This document shows, piece by piece, positions 43,822 to 53,179 of a DNA stretch of 64,000 nucleotides (the stretch's first letter is position 1; each line of letters starts with the position of its first letter). Under the pieces are notes generated by a model, which was given only the letters and a program-made list of their open reading frames with translations, was not told where the DNA came from and ran no database searches. Position numbers and translations under genes: made by a program. Source of the DNA: Fidelibacterota bacterium (GTDB lineage: Bacteria > Fidelibacterota > SORT01); the NCBI GenBank assembly GCA_022571215.1, contig JACZYG010000001.1, forward strand, positions 248,001 through 312,000, written 5' to 3'.

Positions 43822-44104
43822 ATGTTGGACTATGCAAGGACTTAGGCACGCTAAAGCTAACTGTGATGTTCATTGGGAAACATTCTTTGTTGAGCCGATA
43901 AGACTCTCTTAATAGTCTTTTGATTTTATTTCTGGTAACAGAGTTTCCAGCCTTGGTTGATACGAAAAAAGCGACCTTTCTTGATGGGGAATTTATCCAA
44001 AAAGCGGTTATGCCCTTCGATCTGAGTTTACGACCATTGTGGAAGACGAAATCGATGTTCTTCCTCCCGCGAAGAATCTCCCTCTTTGGAAGGTGATTAT
44101 CCAA
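43760..44104 (-). CDS. rnpA: Ribonuclease P protein component
   Basis: [23 protein letters not shown]...[28 protein letters not shown]. Confidence 0.93.
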   Translation of the reverse strand: MDNHLPKREILRGRKNIDFVFHNGRKLRSKGITAFWINSPSRKVAFFVSTKAGNSVTRNKIKRLLRESYRLNKECFPMNITVSFSVPKSLHSPTFGNIQSSIIDIAKQISAKIK

Positions 44105-44108
44105 ACCA

Positions 44109-44264
44109 TCATTTCTTGGGAATTTCTGAGGAGACCGTGAGTTTTTTACGACCTTTAGCCCTTCGTCTCTTTAGAATTGCCCTGCCGTCCGCGGTGGACA
44201 TTCTCTTGCGAAATCCATGCTTATTTCTGCGTTTACGATTACTTGGTTGGTATGTTCTTTTCAT
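44109..44264 (-). CDS. rpmH: 50S ribosomal protein L34 (absent from the supplied ORF track)
   Basis: Manual reverse-strand translation: [51 protein letters not shown]. Confidence 0.97.
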   Translation of the reverse strand: MKRTYQPSNRKRRNKHGFRKRMSTADGRAILKRRRAKGRKKLTVSSEIPKK

Positions 44265-44706
44265 TTTACTTCCGTATTTCGGTGTTGATAGCTTCCATAT
44301 TCTAACAAATTTGCGTGCAAAAATATACGTTTATTTCTTGTAAATGCAAGAAATTTCTTTTGCTTAAAGCTTTATTAATGCTTAATCGTAGCAATTTTCA
44401 CTTAAAATAAAATTTCTCTTGACATTGACTCAAGGAGGTATGTAAATAATTTCACCGACAAAGAGGAGCTGTTGATAAGTTGTGAACAACGTAAACAATA
44501 TCACTTTTTGTTGATATTTAGGCATTGATTTAGATACACATAAGATTTGACTTTAACTGGGAATTGATTTACACGATGTTGCTACATGACTTCTTGCTTG
44601 TAAACAGCGTTAAATAGCACATGGTTTTCATGATTTATTCCTCCTGATTCGTGAAGTAAATTGAAAGACGGTCATGAAAATATTTAACCAATAAGGAATT
44701 GAAGTA
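44265..44706. other. rpmH-dnaA divergent intergenic region; candidate oriC
   Basis: 440 bp AT-rich between divergent rpmH and dnaA; weak DnaA-box-like TGTGAACAA (44481-44489, reverse complement TTGTTCACA). Confidence 0.4.
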
Positions 44707-46068
44707 TTGTCATTAGATTATGATCAGAACAATCAAGTTGATAGGATTTGGCAGAGCTGCCTTGAATATCTAAAATCAAAAATTAACAATCAGTCTTATG
44801 AAACCTGGTTTAAACCAATATCATCGGTTAAGTATGAAGAGGGAATGCTTACGTTGCGCATTCCTAACAGATACCATGTAGAGTGGATTGAAAGTCATTA
44901 TGGAGAACTTCTCAAGGCTGCGTTAAGCAGTTCAAATTACCCGGATGTAGTCATCAGCTATGTTGTTCCCGCCGATTCTCGAAAGACGGAAACATTTAAT
45001 TCTACACCCGAGATCGAGGTTCGCGCCGAAGAGGACAAGAGCGGACTAAACGAACAATACACTTTTGAAACGTTTGTCGAGGGTTCTTCGAACCAATTTG
45101 CCCGAGCTGCTGCGCAAGCGGTAGCAGATGCGCCCGGAAAAACTTCGTTTAATCCACTTTTCATTTACGGGGGAGTGGGACTCGGGAAGACGCATCTGGC
45201 GCAAGCGATTGGAAATCATGCTCGTGCCATAGGCACAGCAAAGCGAGTACTGTACGTTCCGAGTGAAATTTTTACTCTTGAATTTATTAATTCTCTTGAA
45301 AAGAGAAAAATAGATGCCTTCACAAGATATTACAGAAGTATTGATCTTTTGATAGTGGACGACATACAATTTTTTATAAAGAAAGAGCAGACCCAAGAAC
45401 AATTTTTTCACACATTTAATGCATTATATCAAGATAATAAACAGATAGTGCTTACCTCTGATAGACCGCCAAGAGATCTGTTGGGTATGGAGGGTCGTCT
45501 AATTTCAAGATTTCAGGCGGGGCTTTCTGCCGATGTTCAGGAGCCGGAGCTGGAAACAAGAATAGCTATTTTAAATCGTATGGCAGAGGAGAATCAAATT
45601 CCGATCTCGGCGGAGATTATCGATCTGTTTGCGACTAATATCAAGGGTAATATAAGAGAGCTGAAGGGTTCTTTAATCAGATTGCTCGCATACGCCTCCC
45701 TGTCTTCCGCGGAAATTGATCTGTCACTTGCAAGACGAGTACTAAGCGAGGTGCTCGGCAGTTCAAAAGTCCAAACTACAATAGAAGACATAATCTCCTT
45801 TTCGGCACAAGAGTGGGGAATAGAATCTAACTCCATCATAGGTAAGGGGCGTCAAATGGAGGTGGCCGCCGCGCGTCAAACGGCGATGTATCTTACCAGA
45901 ATTATGACGGGGCACTCTTTGAAAACCATTGGACTTCACTTTGGCGGTAGAGATCACAGCACTGTCATTCATGCGTGTAAACTCGTGGCTCAAAAAATTC
46001 TTGACGATAGAGAATTAAGCGAACGTATAAAGCGGCTGAAGAAAAAGTTGGAGTATAGTTCAGCTTAA
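44707..46068 (+). CDS. dnaA: Chromosomal replication initiator DnaA (TTG start)
   Basis: FNPLFIYGGVGLGKTHLAQAIGNHA, LLIVDDIQFF, LTSDRPPRDL, GGRDHSTVIHACK. Confidence 0.98.
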   Translation: MSLDYDQNNQVDRIWQSCLEYLKSKINNQSYETWFKPISSVKYEEGMLTLRIPNRYHVEWIESHYGELLKAALSSSNYPDVVISYVVPADSRKTETFNSTPEIEVRAEEDKSGLNEQYTFETFVEGSSNQFARAAAQAVADAPGKTSFNPLFIYGGVGLGKTHLAQAIGNHARAIGTAKRVLYVPSEIFTLEFINSLEKRKIDAFTRYYRSIDLLIVDDIQFFIKKEQTQEQFFHTFNALYQDNKQIVLTSDRPPRDLLGMEGRLISRFQAGLSADVQEPELETRIAILNRMAEENQIPISAEIIDLFATNIKGNIRELKGSLIRLLAYASLSSAEIDLSLARRVLSEVLGSSKVQTTIEDIISFSAQEWGIESNSIIGKGRQMEVAAARQTAMYLTRIMTGHSLKTIGLHFGGRDHSTVIHACKLVAQKILDDRELSERIKRLKKKLEYSSA

Positions 46069-46075
46069 TACGTTT

Positions 46076-46093
46076 TGCCGGCGTTTTCCGGCA
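46076..46093 (+). terminator. Possible hairpin after dnaA
   Basis: TGCCGG-cgtttt-CCGGCA; no good U-tract. Confidence 0.3.
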
Positions 46094-46152
46094 TAAAATA
46101 TATTTCATTCTCATTTCGCAATATTATAAGCAGTAACGAAACAGCTTGACTT

Positions 46153-46200
46153 GCGGTTTTTGTTCACTTATTATATATACGGTTTTTGTTCACTAATTAT
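46153..46200. promoter_or_regulatory. Tandem direct repeats overlapping the putative lexA promoter (candidate LexA operator)
   Basis: CGGTTTTTGTTCACTTATTAT (46154-46174) and CGGTTTTTGTTCACTAATTAT (46180-46200), period 26 bp; possible -35 TTGACT at 46146. Confidence 0.6.
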
Positions 46201-46210
46201 AGGTAAAACA

Positions 46211-46819
46211 ATGACACTTACAAAAAAGCAACGACGAATGATTGATTACATCAGCAGCTTTCAAGAATTAAATAGATATTCACCCAGCTATGAGGAGATA
46301 GCGGAGGGGCTTGGGTACCGCTCTAAGGGTACGGTGCACAAACATTTGAAAAATCTTTTGGATAAAGGAGTAATTACCAAAGAATGGAATAAAAGTCGCA
46401 CTGTTGAGATCGTTCCCGAGGTATCAGAGGGTAAGTCCATCAGTCTTCCGCTGCTTGGCTTGGTTGCGGCAGGGCAGCCGATTGAAGCTATTGAAGATTC
46501 ATCTGAAACTGTAAGCGTACCGGAGGATATGATAGGATTCGGAAGCCACTATGTTCTTAAGGTTCGAGGAAATTCTATGATCGACGAACAAATTCGTGAC
46601 GGCGATTATGTAATTGTGGAAGAACGCTCAGCAGCGGAAGTCGGCGAAACGGTTGTCGCTTTAATTGGTAATGAGGAGGCAACGATAAAAAAATATTATC
46701 CTGAAAATGGGAAAATAAGACTTCAACCCGCAAACGATAAAATGTTACCGCTTATAATTCCGGCGAACAATGTTCAAATACAAGGCGTGGTAATAGGCAT
46801 TCTCAGAAAATATAATTGA
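46211..46819 (+). CDS. lexA: LexA repressor
   Basis: MTLTKKQRRMIDYISSF...SYEEIAEGLGYRSKGTVHKHLKNL; cleavage LVAAGQP; GNSMIDEQIRDGDYVIVE; EEATIKKYY. ATG 46211 preferred over upstream TTG 46151. Confidence 0.95.
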   Translation: MTLTKKQRRMIDYISSFQELNRYSPSYEEIAEGLGYRSKGTVHKHLKNLLDKGVITKEWNKSRTVEIVPEVSEGKSISLPLLGLVAAGQPIEAIEDSSETVSVPEDMIGFGSHYVLKVRGNSMIDEQIRDGDYVIVEERSAAEVGETVVALIGNEEATIKKYYPENGKIRLQPANDKMLPLIIPANNVQIQGVVIGILRKYN

Positions 46820-47898
46820 CCGGTCTTATGAGGCGAACTATAATAGCCCATCTCGATCTTGATGAATTCTATGTAGCGGTGGAAAGAATCAAAGATCCAA
46901 GTTTAAAAAATAAACCGGTTGTTGTGGGAGGGAGTCAAACGGGTAGAGGCGTGGTATCATCGGCTTCATATGAAGCCAGAAAATATGGGATACATTCGGC
47001 AATGCCGATGTATCAAGCGATGAAGCTCTGTCCGCATCTTATTCGGGTAGGCGGTAAGTTTAGGGAGTATTCGAAATATTCCAGCTCTGTATTTAATATA
47101 GTACAAGAATATTCGGAATTTGTGGAACGAACGAGCATTGACGAGGGCTATATTGATCTGACGGATTCCGTAATTAAATTAAAAAGAACTGCCATACAAT
47201 TAGCGGAAGAGATCAAACGAAGAATAGACAAGGATGTTGGTCTTTCGGTATCGTTTGGGATAGGATCAAACAAAATGATGGCGAAGATAGCTTCAAAGCA
47301 CGCAAAACCCAATGGAATTTTAGAAATATTGTCAAACAAAGAAGAGTCGTTTTTAAAACCGATGAATGTCGGCATTATTCCCGGAGTGGGTCCTAAGACG
47401 AAAGAACGGCTTAATAATCTTGGAATAACATCTATCGGGGAATTAAGAGGATTAAGTGAAAAAGAACTAACGAGCCGATTCGGGATACACGGCGAAGGGC
47501 TTTATAAGCGCGCGAGGGGAATCGCAAGCTCCAAGCTGAATTCCAAACGTGAAAGAAAATCAATTAGCAATGAGCGAACATTCAACGTAAACATACAAAC
47601 GCCCGCCGGATTGATCCCAACGATAACCCGGATAAGTATGAGAATTTGCGAACAGATGAAAGAGAAAGAAATATTGGCAAGAAGCGTAAGCCTTAAGTTG
47701 AGGTACGAGAATTTTGAAACCATTACAAGAACAAAAACATTATCCAAAGCAAGCAGAAATGTCGGAGTGGTAAAAAGTTTAGTTGAACAGATGATTCATT
47801 ACAATTTTATTCCGGGTAGAAGCATACGATTAGTCGGTGTGAGGGTATCAAATTTTGAACCGGAAAATATTCAAACAGAGCTGAATTTTATGCGATAA
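46816..47898 (+). CDS. dinB: DNA polymerase IV
   Basis: IIAHLDLDEFYVAVERI, GVVSSASYEARKYGIHSAMP, RTSIDEGYIDLT, SFGIGSNKMMAKIASKHAKPNG; overlaps lexA stop. Confidence 0.97.
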   Translation: MTGLMRRTIIAHLDLDEFYVAVERIKDPSLKNKPVVVGGSQTGRGVVSSASYEARKYGIHSAMPMYQAMKLCPHLIRVGGKFREYSKYSSSVFNIVQEYSEFVERTSIDEGYIDLTDSVIKLKRTAIQLAEEIKRRIDKDVGLSVSFGIGSNKMMAKIASKHAKPNGILEILSNKEESFLKPMNVGIIPGVGPKTKERLNNLGITSIGELRGLSEKELTSRFGIHGEGLYKRARGIASSKLNSKRERKSISNERTFNVNIQTPAGLIPTITRISMRICEQMKEKEILARSVSLKLRYENFETITRTKTLSKASRNVGVVKSLVEQMIHYNFIPGRSIRLVGVRVSNFEPENIQTELNFMR

Positions 47899-47907
47899 AA
47901 GGAGCGC

Positions 47908-47930
47908 GGGTTATTCTTTAACCCTTATAA
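47908..47930. terminator. Weak hairpin between convergent dinB and 47925 gene
   Basis: GGGTTA-ttctt-TAACCC. Confidence 0.3.
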
Positions 47931-48338
47931 AATGCTAAAACCGGTCTCCTGAAAGTAGTCTATCAATTTCGACAGAACATATCCAATGACAATTCCGACC
48001 AGCAGTACGACGGTAAGCACTCTTGAATTTACAACTTCCTTGCTGTATCCTTTTTTAATTGCGATTATCGAAACGAAATAGCCCAATCCGTTCAATAGCC
48101 AGATCACAGGCAGAGAGAGAACACTGACAATAATCGGTCCGACAAGAGGCAACAATGCAATCATTCCCATTAGTCCGGCAAAAGCGCCCGTAACCCAGCC
48201 GACGGCAATAATAGTACCTCCCAAAATCTTTTTAGGTACACCGAAGTAGAATCCAATAGTTACAAAAGCGATTATGAGGACCCATATAACAATAGTCTTT
48301 CGGAATGCTACAAGAAAATCTCCGAATGAAATTTTCAT
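47925..48338 (-). CDS. Hypothetical membrane protein (3-4 TM)
   Basis: Continuous hydrophobic segments, plausible start and length; no family recognised. Confidence 0.65.
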   Translation of the reverse strand: MKISFGDFLVAFRKTIVIWVLIIAFVTIGFYFGVPKKILGGTIIAVGWVTGAFAGLMGMIALLPLVGPIIVSVLSLPVIWLLNGLGYFVSIIAIKKGYSKEVVNSRVLTVVLLVGIVIGYVLSKLIDYFQETGFSIL

Positions 48339-48459
48339 TCCGCGTCCATAAAAAAATAAATAATCTCAGAGTTCATGCGGTTATTTCGCGAAGAAGAATT
48401 TTTTAGCATAGGTGAAAATAAATAATTAATAAATATTATGCAAACAGAAGATTGCCTAA

Positions 48460-49524
48460 TCAATTATTCGTCCAAACAACTTTATGAAATTGTTTTACCT
48501 TTAGTCCTTCTGTGCAATTTCTGCACATTTCAATTGATTTTCTTTCCTTTAACACGGTATTTCTAAACTGATTAAAATTATCACCGTCCCAAACATCAGA
48601 AATATTTACACTGTTCGCGTCGCCCAAATTATAATCAATATCTTTGTCGTAGCAACAGGGAGCGATAGATCCATCCCAATTTACCATTACGGTATACCAA
48701 ATCCGCTTGCATCCGGAGGACCAATCTGCCTTGAGGGTTCTTACCCCATTTATAACATCATATCGATTCATGCTTGAATCGGTGGGAAGAAATTTTTCCG
48801 CATCTGAATCAGTATATACCTGCGCCGTCTTGAAAGAGTATTTATCCGCACCGAGGTCGGATGCCATCTTACCGATCCTTTCAATCTCATGTTGATTATG
48901 TTTAAAGAGAATAAATTGAAGATGGATGATCGGATTCAAAGCTCCGGATTTCTTTTTCTCGGATGACAATAATTTAATGGCATTCAATACCCTTTGAAAA
49001 TCTCCGCCTACCCGGTATTTTAAATAAGATTCTTCCGATGCTCCATCAAGAGAGACTATCAGTTCGCTAAGTCCGGAATCGATGATGTTCTTGGCATCAA
49101 CCGTGTTTCTAATATAATGACCGTTAGTGCTTATTACGGTAGCGATCTGATTCGCATGCGCATAGTTCACCTGTTTAAGCAGCGTTTTGTTCATAAACGG
49201 TTCTCCTTGATTCCAAAACATTGCCAAATAGAGAGACCTTTTTGTTGAGTCTATAAGTTTTTTAAAGAGATTGAGTTCCATCATTCCCTTGTTCCTGGTC
49301 ATCATCCCATTACCTGAAGGACAGAGTGGGCACTTCAAATTACAGTAATTTGTCGGTTCTATCATCAGTATCACGGGGCTTCCCCAATGAATGGTTTTTT
49401 TTAAATACCGTGAAAGGTAGAAAGAAAAAGTTACTTTTGAGATGTTCCATAATTTATACAGACTAAGCACGCGGTAATTGCGTAAAGCAGTATGGAGCAT
49501 AACGTTTAAACGAGAGAACGACAA
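48460..49524 (-). CDS. Radical SAM/SPASM-domain protein
   Basis: MIEPTNYCNLKCPLCPSG (CxxxCxxC) and C-terminal WDGSIAPCCYDKDIDYNLGD...MCRNC. Confidence 0.93.
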   Translation of the reverse strand: MSFSRLNVMLHTALRNYRVLSLYKLWNISKVTFSFYLSRYLKKTIHWGSPVILMIEPTNYCNLKCPLCPSGNGMMTRNKGMMELNLFKKLIDSTKRSLYLAMFWNQGEPFMNKTLLKQVNYAHANQIATVISTNGHYIRNTVDAKNIIDSGLSELIVSLDGASEESYLKYRVGGDFQRVLNAIKLLSSEKKKSGALNPIIHLQFILFKHNQHEIERIGKMASDLGADKYSFKTAQVYTDSDAEKFLPTDSSMNRYDVINGVRTLKADWSSGCKRIWYTVMVNWDGSIAPCCYDKDIDYNLGDANSVNISDVWDGDNFNQFRNTVLKERKSIEMCRNCTEGLKVKQFHKVVWTNN

Positions 49525-49541
49525 TTAAGTTGAAGTACCTT

Positions 49542-50660
49542 TCAATTGTAGTTAGTTTGTCCTTTCCAGGTAAAATTACCGAATATTCCCCATGCCCCGT
49601 ACACTACAACGTAAAAAGGATGAAGGAATATGGCAAGTGGAAAATACTTTAGGATGCTCTTGCAATTAACTTTTGAAGCAAACACAAAAAGAAGCGAAAA
49701 TTCCATCACCGATTTCAGCAAAAAAATAGATGACAGGACAGTAAGGCTCATCCCAATTCCCAATAAGCCTAATACAATAGAAAGGTTGAAAATGTAAATA
49801 AGAGGAAGGACGATTTTCAATCCTGTCATTCCCGGCAATGAATAATAAATAAATCCCTTGGATGCGTGCCTTCTACGCTGATTGGAAATTTCATTCAAAC
49901 TTTCATAGGAGAGAGAATTGACAAAGGTGGACGGCTGCAAAGAATAAGAAACCTTGATTTTATTGTTAAACGCCCTGTGAAGTAACAGATCGTCATCCCC
50001 GCTCATGTACTGCCATAACCCTTCAAATCCGCCTATAGAATCGAATACCGTTCTCCGATAGGAAAAATTTCTTCCGCTGCATGTAACCGGGTAACCCGCG
50101 CCAATAGAGCCGGCGGAAATTGCCGCCATTGACAAAGAATCGAGCTTTGACAGTCCGGCTTTGATGCCGGTAGAGTCCAGGGTTATTGGAGAGAATCCAA
50201 CGACCATACCGATTCTATCATTTGAATAAGCTTTGACCATGCCGGATATCCATCCCGGATTAGGAACGCAATCCGCATCAGTGGTCAGAATTATTTCTCC
50301 TTTAGAGGCTTCAATTCCCTTTTGAAGAGCATACTTCTTTGGTGAAGTATTGGCGGGTAGATCTTTAACCGTGATGGAGTAAAAATTGGACAAAGAATCC
50401 GTTTTTTTGGTAATAATATCTGCGGTGTTGTCAATAGACCGATCATTTATAATGATTACCTCAAAGAGTTTATCAGAATAATCCTGCGCTTCGAGAGCGT
50501 CTATGCACCGTTCGATATTCTCCTCCTCATTTCGAGCGGCGATAATAACAGATATGAAAGGTAGATAATCGGATTTAGAAGATCTCCGTAATTTGAAAAT
50601 TCCGATAAGAAGCCAGAAAAGAAGAAGAGCATAAAGAGCTGATAAAAGGGGTATGAACAT
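49542..50660 (-). CDS. Family 2 glycosyltransferase, membrane-bound
   Basis: FISVIIAARNEEENIERCIDALEAQDY, IIINDRSIDNTADI, LTTDADCVPNPGW; start set to MFIPLLS (50660) giving ATGA overlap with upstream gene. Confidence 0.9.
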   Translation of the reverse strand: MFIPLLSALYALLLFWLLIGIFKLRRSSKSDYLPFISVIIAARNEEENIERCIDALEAQDYSDKLFEVIIINDRSIDNTADIITKKTDSLSNFYSITVKDLPANTSPKKYALQKGIEASKGEIILTTDADCVPNPGWISGMVKAYSNDRIGMVVGFSPITLDSTGIKAGLSKLDSLSMAAISAGSIGAGYPVTCSGRNFSYRRTVFDSIGGFEGLWQYMSGDDDLLLHRAFNNKIKVSYSLQPSTFVNSLSYESLNEISNQRRRHASKGFIYYSLPGMTGLKIVLPLIYIFNLSIVLGLLGIGMSLTVLSSIFLLKSVMEFSLLFVFASKVNCKSILKYFPLAIFLHPFYVVVYGAWGIFGNFTWKGQTNYN

Positions 50661-51793
50661 CAAACAGACCTTACCTTGTATCCTTTCCAGCTGAATATAC
50701 CGATGCCGCCAAGGATGCCTATGATAATAATATAGGGGGTCACAGAGATAAACCACGGGAAGAACTTTATAAATAAGTCTTTTCTGTTTAACTGTTTCGA
50801 GGCTACATATAAAAATAATGCCTCTATGATAAACTTATAAATAATCAACGGAAATATTGGAAAATTAAAAGCCGGAGCGACAAGCAAAATAACAACGCTT
50901 GCGGCAACGAATAAATTCAGGAAATAGTTCACGCTGAGCATCAGTAACAACAAGAAATTTATTTCCTTCCAATAGGCATTGGAAGCCCACCGTGTTCTTT
51001 GAGAAATCAACCCTTTCCACTCCCCAACCGCCAAGGTAGATACAATTGATTCCTTGCTCATATTACCGACTATTTTCCAATCAGACTGCGATACCTTGGT
51101 TAGAAACAGCATGTCATTGCTAACATATCTGCGGGTATTAAGTTCCAAGCCCCCAACTTCTTCAAACACCTTCTTCCTGTAAGCCATGTTCTGCCCCGTC
51201 GCGCCCATCGGAATACCGTGTCCTAAGGCACCCTGCGCGGATGCAACAAGCAGTAAGAAATCTACTGCTTGTAAATTCTCTAATAAGGTCTTCTTTTTAG
51301 TTCGAATAGTTGATGATCCGACAACCAGTCCGACATCGGGTAAAAACCGTTCGATGGTTTTTTCAATCCAATATCTTTTCACTAAAACATCCGCATCTGT
51401 TTCAATGATAATTTCGCCGATTGACGAAGATACGCCGATAGTAAGAGCATGTTTTTTAGGATGAATTCCCGCGGGCACGGATTCAACATCGATTACGGTT
51501 ATCCTGTTTCCTTCGCCAGCAAGCTTTCTTGCTATTTCTCCGGTGCTGTCAGAAGACCTGTCATTCACTAATATTATTTCGAAGAGATCGTTTGGGTAAG
51601 ATTGATCCAAAATTGACAAGAGACATGCCTCAACATTTTCTGCTTCATTCCGGGCGGAGATCAGTACCGATACAAATGGTTTTTCGGTGTTTTTATCGGT
51701 TTTGGATTTCCTTAGCAGTCCAGCAATAAAGAATAGTATAACCAGCAGGTGGAGGGTGGCTACAGTGAGAATGAATATGTTTAAGGGAGACAA
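50660..51793 (-). CDS. Family 2 glycosyltransferase, membrane-bound
   Basis: FVSVLISARNEAENVEACLLSILDQSYP, ILVNDRSSDSTGEIA, IETDADVLV; SQRTRWASNAYW. Confidence 0.92.
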   Translation of the reverse strand: MSPLNIFILTVATLHLLVILFFIAGLLRKSKTDKNTEKPFVSVLISARNEAENVEACLLSILDQSYPNDLFEIILVNDRSSDSTGEIARKLAGEGNRITVIDVESVPAGIHPKKHALTIGVSSSIGEIIIETDADVLVKRYWIEKTIERFLPDVGLVVGSSTIRTKKKTLLENLQAVDFLLLVASAQGALGHGIPMGATGQNMAYRKKVFEEVGGLELNTRRYVSNDMLFLTKVSQSDWKIVGNMSKESIVSTLAVGEWKGLISQRTRWASNAYWKEINFLLLLMLSVNYFLNLFVAASVVILLVAPAFNFPIFPLIIYKFIIEALFLYVASKQLNRKDLFIKFFPWFISVTPYIIIIGILGGIGIFSWKGYKVRSV

Positions 51794-51826
51794 AATAAAT
51801 TATGTTCAGCTAAAAGTATATAAGCG

Positions 51827-53176
51827 TTAACTCAGCATGTAAGACGCCACAATCAAATAAATTGCTATCCCGAGAATATCGATAGAGGTTGTGACAAATG
51901 GTCCTGCCGCCACAGCCGGATCAATGTTAAACTTGTGTAAAATTATTGGAGCTAGTGTTCCCGTTATGGTAGCCAGCGCCATTGAAGCTAAAATTCCCAG
52001 ACCGGCGGCGACTCCGATAGTGAAGTTTGCATCATAAAAATATGAAGCCACAATGGTGAGTAGTATACCATAGGTCAGACCGAGAAGAACACCAATTCGC
52101 ATTTCTTTAAATAAAATACTCCATGTAGATTTTAGGGTCACTCTACCTGTGGCAAGCCCCCTAACGATGATAGTCGAAGATTGTGTTCCGATATTACCTC
52201 CCATGCCGACGATTATCGGCATGTAAGCAGCGAGAACGATCCAATTTGTGAGAAGGTCTTTATATACGCCGATAATTATAGATGCTATTATTCCACCAAA
52301 CCAGGTTGCAAGAAGCCATGGAAACCGTAGCTTGGCTGCTCCAAAAGTAGATTTTAGTAGAATTTCCCGGTCTTTTCCGGCTCCCGCCATCCGGAAAAAA
52401 TCCTCAGTGGCTTCTTCTCTAATAACATCCACAACATCATCAATTGTAATTATTCCAAGCAGTTTGTTCTCCTTGTCAACAACCGGAATGGCAATAATAT
52501 TGTACCTGGAAACAAGCTTCGCCACTTCACCCTGTTCGATGTCGGTCGTAACCGAGATAGGTGTTTCGTTCATTATGTCAGCCAGTGTCTTATTGGGAGG
52601 ATTTGTTACCAGCTGCCGAAGCGATACAACGCCTATCAAGTGGTTCCTGTCGTCAATAACATAAAGATAAAATGCCATTTCGGCATCTTCCGATTCCTGA
52701 AGGGCACTTATAGCTTCCTTGGCGGTTGTTTCTTCCTTCAGGGCAAAATATTGTGTGGTCATTAAACCACCGGCGGTCGAAGGATCATATTTAAGAAGTT
52801 CTTCTAATGCGTTGGTTTCCTCTTCTTTCATCAGATTTAGAATTTCATCTGAAAGCTCTTCCTGAAGAATTCCGAGTATGTCCGCTTCGTCGTCGGATGG
52901 AAGGTGCTTTAAAATTTCCACTATATATTTTGTGTCACACTGAGTAAGTAATTCGACAACAAGCGTTTCATCAAGCTCCCTCAGAACCTCTGCTGCGTAT
53001 TCGGCGCTCATTTCATTAAACAAGGCAATCCGTTCTTTCTGTGAGAAATGCCTGAACAGAACAGCAGTATCCGCAGTGTGGGTTTTCAGGAACATATTAG
53101 AAATTTGTCGTTTCGCTCCGCGTCGGATAAATTTTCTGTATGTATCTAAAAGGATATTAAATTCAGTCGGTTGCAT
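51827..53176 (-). CDS. mgtE: Magnesium transporter MgtE
   Basis: MgtE N-domain, CBS pair, MPIIVGMGGNIGTQSSTIIVRGLATG, DPAVAAGPFVTTSIDILGIAIYL. Confidence 0.96.
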   Translation of the reverse strand: MQPTEFNILLDTYRKFIRRGAKRQISNMFLKTHTADTAVLFRHFSQKERIALFNEMSAEYAAEVLRELDETLVVELLTQCDTKYIVEILKHLPSDDEADILGILQEELSDEILNLMKEEETNALEELLKYDPSTAGGLMTTQYFALKEETTAKEAISALQESEDAEMAFYLYVIDDRNHLIGVVSLRQLVTNPPNKTLADIMNETPISVTTDIEQGEVAKLVSRYNIIAIPVVDKENKLLGIITIDDVVDVIREEATEDFFRMAGAGKDREILLKSTFGAAKLRFPWLLATWFGGIIASIIIGVYKDLLTNWIVLAAYMPIIVGMGGNIGTQSSTIIVRGLATGRVTLKSTWSILFKEMRIGVLLGLTYGILLTIVASYFYDANFTIGVAAGLGILASMALATITGTLAPIILHKFNIDPAVAAGPFVTTSIDILGIAIYLIVASYMLS

Positions 53177-53179
53177 ATT

